From positions 31,494,501 through 31,558,500 of the forward strand of contig OX327684.1 in the NCBI GenBank assembly GCA_946807835.1: DNA of 64,000 nucleotides, read 5' to 3'. Each line of letters begins with the position of its first letter. Positions within the stretch are counted from its first letter, which is position 1. A program made the translations under genes and the position numbers. Shown in pieces: positions 38,901 through 50,202 of this stretch. The notes under the pieces are model-generated. The model was given only the letters and a program-made list of their open reading frames with translations. It was not told where the DNA came from and did no database searches. Origin of the DNA: Ailanthus altissimus. Lineage: Eukaryota > Streptophyta > Magnoliopsida > Sapindales > Simaroubaceae.

Positions 38901-39296
38901 ATTAAAATTATAACATTTATCGTAATTAAAATCGAGATTAGATTTTAAATTATAACATTTAATTTAATTAAAATTAAAATTGAAATTAAAATGATAACAT
39001 TTAATGTAAATAACATTGAAAATATAATTGATATTATTTTAATTGCTATAATTAAAAAATTTTAATTAAATTAATATTATTATTTAATTTTTTTATTATA
39101 CTAATTCAAAACCCGCTTAAAATCCGCGGATAACCCGTTGCGGGTTTGGTAATAGGTACAAACCCGCAAGTGCGGGTTTGGTAACGGTACTCCAAACCCG
39201 CAACGGGTTTGGGAAGGATATGGTATTTCATTTTGTAAGCGGATATGGATATGGTATTAAAGGTATCCGTCCCAAACCCGCCCGCTGCCATCCCTA
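35995..39296. mobile_element. Non-autonomous hAT-type transposon with a satellite interior
   Basis: Ends TGGGGATGGCA and TGCCATCCCTA are inverted repeats. An 8-bp duplication TTTGAGAG flanks it (35987-35994 and 39297-39304), the size typical of hAT elements. Both ~190-bp subterminal regions are packed with CCCGC/GCGGGT motifs, as hAT ends are with their own short motifs. The empty site is preserved in sister LTR copies near 42484 and 63068. There is no transposase; about 2.75 kb of the 3302-bp element is the 42-bp minisatellite. Confidence 0.9.
36300..39060 (+). repeat. Hierarchical 42-bp minisatellite inside the hAT element
   Basis: Monomers of about 42 bp (AACGTAATTGAAATCGAAAT then a variable half) are grouped in units of about 203 bp (five monomers, the last short) or 161 bp (four). 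The marker GTTATAATATGTAACG starts at 36843, 37046, 37207, 37415, 37618, 37827, 38036, 38197, 38399, 38602 and 38810 (the 38036 and 38810 copies slightly altered). The spacings 203-161-208-203-209 repeat as 209-161-202-203-208, giving a third level of about 984 bp. Confidence 0.92.
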
Positions 39297-39766
39297 TTTG
39301 AGAGTACTTGAACTCATTGTTAACTTAGTAGGCATTTTATGTGATTTGTGGAGCCTTTATGTGTGGCATTTCCTTCGGGATTGGTATATGTTATGTGTTC
39401 CGTATGTAGAGAGGATCCTATTGGTACCTAAAGGAAGAGTGAGTCATCACATTCGTGTGGTGGCGTATTGGTGCATGTGAGAGGACTCACCGATGATCAG
39501 GGTGAGGGTTTGGCTTTTACCTTCGTGCATGAGCATTATATATGTGTAATTTAAAGGCCTCACTTGTACTATTCCTCTCATACGGTATGTCACCTACGAG
39601 TGACATTTGGCTCATTATGTGATATGTGATACGTAAGTCCTACTAAATAGTAGTTGAGTGATGGTATTCCTATTATGTGTTTTGAAAGAATGTATAAGCG
39701 CTTACATGATATGTGATTTGATAAGATTATAATTTTGATTGATCACAGCATATCATACATATGCAT

Positions 39767-39772
<6 letters not shown>

Positions 39773-39813
<41 letters not shown>
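39773..39813. repeat. (TA)n microsatellite
   Basis: About 20 TA units within solo LTR A. The other LTR copies have only a short CATATATATAC or CATATATGTA here, so the tract expanded in this copy. Confidence 0.9.
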
Positions 39814-39817
<4 letters not shown>

Positions 39818-40330
39818 ATTTGATATATGAAAAGCTAATATGCTTACTGAGTTTTATACTCATTATAATTTATGGTGATTTTAGGTAAATAAGGTACATG
39901 TGTGCTTAGAGGATTTGGCAAGGCTTCTGCTGTTCCTTGGGTTCCCTAAGTTGTTAGGTTGCTAAGTGTTTCATTTGGGGACACGTGGGATAAGATATTT
40001 GATTTGTCCCTATTGAATAAATACTTATGTATTATTTTATTGTGTGTGGTTGGATTTAGTTTAAGTTTCACCAAGTGTAGTAATGGATTGATTTTAAGTA
40101 AGAATTTGCAATGAATATATTCTGGGCTCCCGGTAACAAAGTTGCTACTGGTGACGTAGTAGAGTGTTAATCTCTGAGAAAACTCTGCGTATCTTCAGTT
40201 TACTAATTGTCCCAGTCATAATTCAATTGCTATAATTCTGAAAGAAATTAAAATGAATGTTTAAGTATTATTGAATAAATGTAAGTGATGTCGTGTGTCA
40301 GATCTTTTGGGTCTGAGGCGTGACATTATT

Positions 40331-41492
40331 ATTATTTTAGATATATACAATAACCATAGTTAATTAGGAGACCCATAAAATATCACCCCCTTATAATATG
40401 TAACATTTTTTTTAATGATAAATTTGTTAAAGTGGGGATATGCAAACAATTTGTTGGTGAAAATTATAATCAGTGAAAATATGTGATACATGAAGTTATT
40501 TGTATTTAAAGACAATAATAATAATAATAGTCATTATTAATTATTAGGACACCTGTTAAATATCATCTCTTGTATTATGTAATTTTTTTTGAATGATAAC
40601 TAATGACATACAAAAATTGTAGAATTGGGGATATGCAAGCACTTTAATAGTAAAAGGTATAAATTGTGAGAACACATAGTACGTTAAGTGGAATACAACA
40701 TACATGAAATTATTTTAAAAAAAATTTAATAAAAAATATATAATAATTATGACATCTATAAAATATCATCCCTTATAATATGTAACGTTTTTTTAATAAT
40801 AACTAACAACCCGGATAATTTTTTAAAGGAGGGATATACAAATACTTTGTTGGTGAAAAGTCAAATAGTGAGAACATATGATACGTTAAATTTTATACAA
40901 CACATGTGAAGTTGTCTATTATATTTTTTAATTCTCTTTCTAAATATAATAAAAATAGTTAATTAAGACGCCCATAAATATCATCATTTTATATTATGTA
41001 ACATTTTTTTAATGATAACTGACAATACACAAAAGTTTTTAAAAGTGTGAATATGCAAGTACTTTATTTGTAAAAAAGTATAAATAGTGAGAATAAGTGT
41101 TATATTAAGTAGGATATAACATATATAACATTATTTGTAATATGACATATATAGAACGATTATTGTGCACCCATAACTTGATATATAACAAGTGAAATTT
41201 CATTCATCATGCTATGTTGTTTGTAATGAGAACTTAAATAAGGCACTAAGGACAATAAGACAGACTTGACTTAAGATAATATGATGATCTCTATTTATTC
41301 AAAATTTTAAAAGTTGACATATACTCGCACTTAAGTCGGTAGCAAATGTAAATACTATGAACATTTTTTTTATGCAAGTAAGAACATATATAATGTGATG
41401 ATTGCATACCCACAATTTTGTGCATAACGGGTGAAATTTCGTCCATCAAATCATATTGTTTGTAATAATACAACTTTGGAATAATATGATAC
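40331..41492 (+). repeat. ~208-bp satellite array, middle part
   Basis: Continuation of the array broken by solo LTR A. Anchors at 40443, 40636, 40839 and 41056, then a more divergent unit near 41324. With the LTR and one duplication removed, the 34191 to 40443 spacing is about 201 bp, so the array was in phase before insertion. Confidence 0.85.
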
Positions 41493-44200
41493 TGTCACGC
41501 TCTAAACCCAAAAGATCTGACACACGACATCACTTACATTTATTCACTAATACTTAAACATTTATTTTAATTTCTTTCAGAATTATAGCAATTGAATTAT
41601 GACTGGGACAATTAGTAAACCGGAGATACGCATAGTTTTCTCAGAGATTAACACTCTACTACGTCACCAGTAGCAACTTTGTTACCGGAAGCCCAGAATA
41701 TATTCATTGCAAATTCTTACTTAAAATCAATCTATTACTACACTTGGTGAAACTTAAACTAAATCCAACTATACACAATAAAATAATACATAAGTATTTA
41801 TTCAATAGGGACAAATCAAATATCTTATCCCACGTGTCCCCAAATGAAACACTTAGCAACCTAACAACTTAGGGAACCCAAGGAACAGCAGAAGCCTTGC
41901 CAAATCCGCTAAGCACACATGTACCTTATTTACCTGAAATCACCATAAACTATAATGAGTATAAAACTCAGTAAACATACTAGTTTTTCATATATCAAAT
42001 ACAAATACATATATATACACAATGCATATGTATGATATGCTGTGATCAATCAAAGTCATAATCTTATCAAATCACATATCATGTAAGCGCTTACACATTC
42101 TTTCAAAACACATAATAGAAATACCATCACTCAATTACTACTTAGTAGGACTTACATATCACATATCACATAATGAGCCAAATATCACTCGTAGGTGACA
42201 TACCGTATGAGAGGAATAGTACAAGTGAGGTCTTGAATAACACATATATAATGCTCATGCCCGAAGGTAAAAGCCAAACCCTCACCCTGATCATCGGTGA
42301 GTCCTCTCACATGCACCAATACGCCACCACACGAATGTGATAACTCACTCTTCCTTTAGGTACCAATAGGATCCTTCCTACATACGGAACACATAACATA
42401 TACCAATCCTGAAGGAAAGGCCACACATAAAGGCTCCACAAATCACATAAAATGCCTACTAAGTTAACAGTGAGTTCAAGTACCCTCAAAACACAAAATA
42501 TTTTTCATGGACATATTACACTTCAAAAGCTTTCTTTATTAAACGCATCTTATTTTGAAAGCTCACTTTCAAAAATACATGTATGTCCATGCTCAATGTC
42601 AATGCTCATATTCATAAGCATATATTCACATTTCATATCAAAATATGCTTTGACATAACATAAATATATTCTTAACCCTATTTGCAAAATCATACAAAAC
42701 AATTACTATGTTTATTGTGATTTTAGTAAAAAGTCTAGTATACTTACCTCTTAGCATTTTCAAGTACAAGGCTTAAATATCCTTAACCTATCAATGGAGA
42801 TTAATCATTTCATAAACCTCACAATTCACACAAAATACTTTAAATAGCTTACAAAATTATACACAATTCATTTATCACATCAAATTGGTCTAAATACTTA
42901 ATTTCTCAAAACCTGTCATTCTGACCACTTACACTTAACAAAATTTTCTAATACATCAAATTATGTCCAATTACTCCAAAATCAGAATATATCATTCTTG
43001 ACTCATATATCATTCTTATATATAAATATTATATCAAAATTCCTACACAATCCATTCCATACATACCATCGAATCCAAACTACTAACCTGACAAGATCAA
43101 GATACTTACTGAACAGTATTCAATCTCCCAATTTTATAAAATCATATACTAACTCAAAAATTATAAAGCTACCACATAATTACTCTTTACACATATCTTA
43201 GTCCATGATAAATATTTTACTTCTAAATCACTGCCAAAAGTATTTTAAAACTATTTTATTCTATAGCTTTAAAAATCTGTTAATCAAATACTGCAATGAG
43301 CTGATACACTTTAGAAAATCATAACATTTCAACCACATTGATCTAAATTCTCAATTCCGAGTATATCATATTAGACATATAAACTTATCATATTCCATAA
43401 ATTTGTAATTTTTGAAGATCATGCAGTAGGACAAAAATTGTTCGTCACTGTATCATACTGTTCACATTGGAAATTTCCAAAATTTCAGGGTCATTTTGGT
43501 AAATTCACAAAAAATTTAATTTCTGAAATTTTGAATCAATTCAAAGTCTCATATGATCCTAAACATGTCTAATTTAATATACTCAAAATTCAAAATCAGA
43601 ATCGAATCACAACAATTTATAAAATTCTTGGATCAAGAGACTATTAAGCAGAAATTCTACAATCCATCATGATTTATCAAACTATCTTATAGATCATCAT
43701 CAATTCTCAAAATATCATACGAAATACACATCAAATCCTCAATTATACATATTTCCAGAAATCAAAACTTAAATAAATTAACATAATTAACACCAATAAA
43801 TTGAGAAATAGTTGTGATATACCTCTTAAAATCAAAAATTCCAATTTCTTCTTCTCCTTCTTCTCTTTCTCTCCCCTCTTTTTCTCTCTTCTCTCTCTCT
43901 AAAAGAGGTAGCTCGACCAAAATGAGAGAATTAGGGTTTTAAAAGTGTATTTTTATACTAAGTGGCTAATTTTTGGTATTTACGAATTTACCCCCAAAAC
44001 TTTTAAAGTATTACAATTTAGTCCCTAAAATAAATCTAAAGCCTTGCAATTAAACCCAATGCTAATAGTATCACCTTAACCTATACAAACACTACTAATA
44101 ACAATATATAAATCAAGTATTACTAACATACAAATAAAATAAGTATATTTATACATATATAAATACTTATTTTTACCAGTCGTGGATACTGGTTACTACA
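41493..44200 (-). mobile_element. Second solo LTR of the same family, opposite orientation
   Basis: On the + strand it runs from TGTCACGCTCTAAACCC to CGTGGATACTGGTTACTACA, the reverse complement of the LTR at 54840-57557. It is flanked by a perfect 5-bp duplication GATAC (41488-41492 and 44201-44205). No internal region remains. It lacks the hAT insert and so shows the empty site. Confidence 0.93.
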
Positions 44201-44759
44201 GATACAGTTCAATATGATAATATTCATCTATTTAATATTTAAAAATAGAAATATACTCACACTTTATTTGGTAAAAAAGTACACAAAAGTTTAAACTAAT
44301 TTTTGTACAAATTTGGACATACATATATTTACACGTCGATTTTGGACATTATTTTTTGGGCTGGTTAAATTTGTTGGTTGGAACTGTAGTAATGTTATTG
44401 TTCACAATTTATTGTTTATAGTAATTGTAACAATTTTGATATTTTTCATTTCTCTTTGATTTTTATCTACTTGCTCAATTAACTTAAACCCTATAAAATG
44501 ATAATAAATCATATAAAAAATCAAATAATTTTAGTTTAAGCAAACAAATATTAAGCCATATCCTAAACTGGTATAATGTTTTTTTTTATCTTTTGGCCTC
44601 TTTTTTTATAAATATTATTGTATTGGGTTAAATTGAAGTTTTTGTGTAGTTTTAACCCTTTTTTTCAGTGTTTTTATATCTTAGATATTTTATATTTTTG
44701 TAAGCATTTATTAGACTATCTTAACCTTCCCAAGTTCTAATTTGCAAAACATATAAAAA
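44201..44759. other. Last satellite unit and transition sequence
   Basis: 44.2-44.3 kb carries a further ~208-bp satellite remnant (ATACTCACACTTTATTTGGT). The rest is AT-rich with no gene. Confidence 0.5.
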
Positions 44760-46130
44760 AATTAAAAAAAATATTTTTAAATTATAATATTTAATATAAT
44801 TATAATTATAATTGAGATTCATATTGAATTGTAACACTTAATGTAACTGGAATTGTAATTATAAAATTTAATATAATTAAAAATATAATTATAATATTTA
44901 ACGTTATTGTAATTAAAATTTGATACACAATTATAATATTTAACGTAATTGAAATCGAAATTAAAATTGAAGTTATAACATTTAACGTAATTGAAATCAA
45001 AATTATATTTAAAATTATAATATTTAACGTAATTGAAATTGGATTTAGAATTATAACATTTAACATAATTAAAATTGAAATTGAAATTAGATTTATAATT
45101 ACAATATTTAACGTAATTAGAGTTGGAATTATAATAATTAACGTAATTAAAATTTAAATTAGATTTAGAATTATAATATTTAATATAAGTGAAATTAGAA
45201 TTATAAATTTAACGTAATTAAAATTTGAATTGAAATTTAAATTATAACATTTAATGTAATTGAAATTGAAATTAGATTTGAAATCATAACATTTGACGTA
45301 ATTGAAATCGAAATCATAATTTGAATTATAACATCAAACACAATTGAAATCAAAATTGAAATTGGATTGGAATCATAATATTTAATGTAATTGAAATCAA
45401 AATTAGAATTGGAATTATAATATTAAACGTAATTTAATTTTAATTTTAATTTTAATTTTAAAGCTTTGAAATCAAATTTAAAATTATAACATTAACGTAA
45501 TTGAAATCAAAATTAGATTTAGAATTATAACATTTAATATAATTAAAATTAAAATTAAAATTGGTTTGGAATTGTAACATTTAATATAATTAAAAATAAA
45601 ATTAAAATTAAAATTAGAATTGAAGTGCTATCATTTAATATAAATGAAATCAAAATTAAATTTAAAATTATAACATTTAACGTGATTAAAATCGAAATTA
45701 AAATTGGAATGGTATCTTTTAATGTAATTAAAATTTAAATTGGATTTGAAATTATAACATTTAACTATTTGAAATTGAAATTCTAATTATAATATTTTAT
45801 GTAATTAAAATTAAAATTGGATTTAAAATTGAATTTAGAATTATAATGTTTAACATAATTGAAATTGAATTTAGAATTAGAATCTTTTAACCTAATTAAA
45901 AATAAACTTGAATTTGAATTTAAAATTAGAATTAAAATTGAAATTATTTAGTCTAATTAAATTTAAAATTAGAGTTGAAATTATAACATTTAACGTAATT
46001 GAAATAAAAAATAGAATTGAAATTAAAATAAGAATTATAATATTAATATTATTAAAATTAAAATTAGAATGAGAATTATAATATTAACAAAATTAAAATT
46101 GAAATCATAATTATAATATTTAATATAATA
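44760..46130 (+). repeat. ~42-bp minisatellite array, right arm
   Basis: Degenerate copies of ATAATATTTAACGTAATTGA followed by AAT(C/T)(G/A)AAATT-type words. Orientation matches the array inside the hAT element and is opposite to the left arm at 31.09-32.33 kb. It is less regular than the hAT array and I could not define a higher-order unit. Confidence 0.85.
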
Positions 46131-46479
46131 TATTATCTTTAATTTTTTAATTTCATGAAATAAAATTTTATTAATTATTTGATCGGTTCTATTTTATATT
46201 AAACTAGACAATAAAGACGGTTTTTAATTGGCATCATTAAACGAAAGCCCTTGAAGTGATCCAATATCATACGGGATATACTGTAGTTTGACCCAATTTT
46301 AAAATGAAAAAAAATAATATTTTAGCAAAAGACGAAAGAAGTAACCAGTTGAGTCAAAGACAAATTTTCCGCTCCAAAAATAAATAAAAAATTAATTTAT
46401 CTAAAAAAATACTAATAAAAATACAAAGCAATTATAAAAAGTCATATTAATACCAATAACCAACTACTTATTTTAGTTT

Positions 46480-47110
46480 GACTTTTTAAATAAAATTTTT
46501 AGAATTAGAATTTAAAAAAAAACATTTGATTGTCAATTAAAAAATAAATTTAAAAATATTTTATTGTTAATTACACATTATTAAAAATATGTATATACTA
46601 TTAAATTATTAACAATAACACCTAATAAATATCAAATAAATTTATTTATTTAAATTTTAAATAAATTAAAATATAATTAAATTCATCACGTATTTTGTCA
46701 AATTTAATCTCTTAATGCACACGAATCTAAATAAATTAATACACAATTAAAAAATTAAATAAATTATTATGTTTAATACAAAAATTAAAAATAAAATAAA
46801 ATAGCCATTATCAATGACAATTTTTTTTTAAAAAGTCTTGTAGAGACACATGAATACAAAGATACAGTGAAGTGATATATTTTAAGAAAATATTAAAAAT
46901 ATATTAGTTGAATAGGATTGATTTTCATTAAAAGTATATTATAGAATTAAAATAATATTATTAGGGTATATGTGAAATTATATAAATAATTTTTTAAGAA
47001 AAAACTCAAAAAGCTTACTTCCCAAAAATTTAAACTTTTTCAAGAAGGGGCAAAACAATTTTTTAATTTTCAAAAAATTATTTTCTAATTACAATAAAAT
47101 ATTTTAAAAA
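46480..47110 (-). mobile_element. Candidate MITE-like element, copy 2
   Basis: Reverse-complement similarity to 20.52-21.31 kb. Shared stretches include AATAGGATT(G/C)ATTTT, AATATTATTA with a nearby ATATGTGA(A/T)ATTA, and TTATTTTCTAATTA. A further related AT-rich piece follows to about 47.58 kb. Ends and target duplication were not resolved. Confidence 0.45.
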
Positions 47111-47867
47111 TCACATAATAATAATAAAATATTGGACAGTAGAGAAACTTAACCATATTGGTATTAAATGCATTTTTTTTTATTGTTAAAAGTTTTTTTT
47201 TATATTTATTTATAATTAAAGAAGAATTTTTAGAGATTAAAAAAATTATTTTATATTTATTTGTAAAAACTTAATTTTTGAGATTTAAGGAGTTGAGTTT
47301 TTTGAGTTCTTTTTTTTTTTATATTTGTGTATTGATACATATATTTTAATAATATTTTATTATTTTCAAAACATACATCTAATAAAAATAATTTTTATTC
47401 AAATATAAAATTATTATATCTTTATATTTTTACAATTATTATATTTTTACAAAACTCTATTAATATTTTTTTTATCATAAGTATGTAACATTTTATTTTA
47501 TTGTAATTTTTTTAATTAACAACTAATAAATCAGATATATATTTTTTTGTAAAAACTCGGCTTTTTAAAACTCTATTTAACGAAATAAGCCGTAATTCTT
47601 CTTGTCCTGGCCCGGACGCCGCGTTTGAAAATATGCTTTAAAATCGTATTTCAAGGGTTATTTTATTCAATGGTAAAATCGCATTTCCAAAGGAAGGTTT
47701 TCTCTTTAAAACGCCGCCCGACAAATTGAACGCTCTTTAAGTAATTGATACGCTTACCGGATACCCACATAAAACAACACACAAATCCAAAACCAAAATT
47801 AAAATAAAGAGAGACCGAGAGGGATTCATGCTAACGTACGCCTGATCAACTCTATCGTGCGCCACAG

Positions 47868-50202
47868 ATGGGAGGAGATGTGACCGGAGCCACGACTGCC
47901 GCCATCGCGGCAGCGACGACGTCGGCGTCTTTGGCGGAGCCGCAATACGTGAAGGCGAAGACGTCAGTGTGGTGGGACATAGAGAACTGTCAGGTTCCGA
48001 AGAACTGTGATCCGCACACGATAGCGCAGAACATAAGCTCCGCCTTGGTCAAGTGTAACTACTGTGGGCCCGTCTCTATCTCCGCCTATGGCGACACCAA
48101 TCGTATACCCGCGTCTGTTCAGCACGCGCTCTCCAGTACTGGCATTGCTCTCAATCACGTCCCCGCTGGTACTTCCTCTTTTTTTTGCCCCCGATTTAAA
48201 GCCCTAACTTCTTCTTTGGGTAGAATTAGAATTTATTTTTATTTTATTGATGTTGATCTGTGCACTTTTTACTAAAAGAGTGATTTTATTTCTGGGTTGA
48301 TCGATTGCCTTTGGGGTAGAGGTTCATTGCTTCAATTTTGACGTTGCTTTATATATGAATTTCCTTTAATGTTGTGTTTCTTGATTTGTAGTAATAGGGG
48401 CTTTTGGGGTCTTAATTATTTAATTTTTAAGATATTTGGAATGAACAAACAGGTGTTAAAGATGCGAGTGACAAGAAGATTTTAGTTGACATGCTGTTTT
48501 GGGCAGTAGACAATCCTGCTCCCTCGAATTATCTGCTGATATCAGGGGATAGAGATTTCTCTAACGCACTCCATCAATTGCGTATGAGGAGGTATAATAT
48601 TCTTTTGGCGCAGCCATATAAGGCATCAGCGCCACTTGTTGCAGCGGCCAAGAGTGTATGGCTTTGGACTAGCCTTGTAGCTGGAGGCCCCCCGCTTTCT
48701 AGCGGTGAATCTTTCACACATGCTAATGTTTTTAACACCTTTAATTCTGAAATATCATATAGCTCGGTTTCTGAACTTGGTCAAGTAAGCCAGCCAATGG
48801 CCTTCAGCTCGAGTAGCGGAAGGGCTGCTGAAGCGAAATACAAAGGGAAATACACAAGGAAGAACCCATATCAGCCTAACATATCGAGAGTCACCAGTGC
48901 ACCAGTTACGATTCAAGAAAGTAAGAACAATGATTACACTTACCACTCAGAACATACACAACCAAAGCAGTTTAAGAAAGCCCCTCATGAGTTTTTTGGT
49001 GGCACCGGTGAGCCTGTTGTATCTGCAAGTAGGTCTACTCCCAATTTCTTCCCTTCCAATCCTGATCCTTCAGTGAACAATGGACATAATTTTGTTGGCA
49101 ATTTTCAGAATCAGTATCCTCCTCCTTTGAGGCCGAATAAGTTCCCTATGCAACCAAATTTTTCACAGGATAATTTTGCACCTCAGAATTTGCAAATGCA
49201 CGGCGTTTTTCACCCTATGCCTCCCGGTTCTAATGGCCCAAGGTTCTCTTCAGTGCCAGTTACAAATGTCCCTGATATTGGTAAGCTAAGTATGTCTGAG
49301 TACCCAAACTATACTCAAAACCATCCTAATTACCATCCTCAAAGTGGAGAAGAATTCAAAACAAGTTATTTTGAGTCTCCAAATTCAGCTAGCATAAATG
49401 TACCACAAAAAAGCCATGTCATGCGTAGCAGCCAAGCAATTCACCATGATACTCTAAACAATCGGTCTTCTCCTGGTCCTGAAGGTCCTCCTGTTTCATC
49501 ATCCCAGATTACTACTCCTGCTTCTAGTAATGGTACCTGGGGAACTCAGGGATGTACAGCACCTCCTGAATATGTACAAGGCCTTATTGGGATTATCTTG
49601 CTTGCTTTAAACACCCTGAAAATTGAAAAAGTTATGCCCACTGAAGCAAACATAACTGATTGCATACATTGCGGAGATCCAAAACACCGCAATACTGATG
49701 TAAGAAAAGCTCTGAATAGTGCAATTGAGCAACATATGGTAGTAAAGCAAAACCTTGGTGCATTGCAGTTTTATGTTCCTAAAAATGACAGACTGTGGAA
49801 GTGTGTGAACCCTATAGGTGGTAATCCTAATCAGTACCCGAAAGAAACGTGGGATAGTATACAAAAGTTTCTAGCTTCCTCATCCGGACGATCAGCAATA
49901 TTGGCCTCTCAGTGCAGGTAAACTTGTATAGTAGTCTTTTGGCTACTTTTAACTTACCTATCATTATAAGTTTTGTTGGATAAACTTTTTGAAACTGTAT
50001 TATTGGTACTTATAGGTATGAAGCAGCTTTGGCTCTTAAAAATGCATGCTTGGAAAAGCTTGCTCTCGGTGACGTACTTCAGATCTTGAATATGATAATC
50101 TCTTCAAAAAAATGGATCGTTCATCATCAGTCAGGATGGCAACCAATTACTATTACCCTTCCAGAGATTAAAAATGAATCTGGTAACGAAACCGATGTGT
50201 GA
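47868..50202 (+). CDS. NYN-domain protein, MARF1-like putative endoribonuclease
   Basis: NYN domains are PIN-like nuclease folds; plant members of this family are annotated as putative endonucleases related to animal MARF1, with RNA turnover as the likely role. Exons 47868-48168, 48453-49917 and 50016-50202 join in frame to 650 aa. The NYN domain spans about residues 33-170, with the acidic positions expected at its catalytic centre: [11 protein letters not shown] (D37), KKILVDML (D113) and SGDRDF (D133, D135). The middle (about 180-480) is low-complexity, rich in Pro, Asn and Ser. The C-terminal part (about 490-640) has a conserved region ([20 protein letters not shown], and LGALQFYVP) resembling a winged-helix or LOTUS-type fold, which I infer only. 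It is intact, GC-richer than its surroundings, and the start sits in a GCC-rich first exon typical of this gene. Confidence 0.93.

Larger units (their letters stand above)
34280..40325 (+). mobile_element. Solo LTR of a Ty3/gypsy family, interrupted by a hAT element
   Basis: It starts TGTAGTAACCAGTATC and ends GGTCTGAGGCGTGACA, like the complete LTR at 54840-57557, and is flanked by a perfect 5-bp duplication TTATT (34275-34279 and 40326-40330). There is no internal region, so it is a solo LTR left by LTR-LTR recombination. Without the 3.3-kb insert and its duplicated 8 bp it is about 2.74 kb. It sits inside the ~208-bp satellite. Confidence 0.93.

Noticed and set aside
31090..46130. CRISPR-like array of ~42-bp units
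   Set aside because: There is no alternation of constant repeat and unique spacer, and this is a plant genome; it is a tandem minisatellite.
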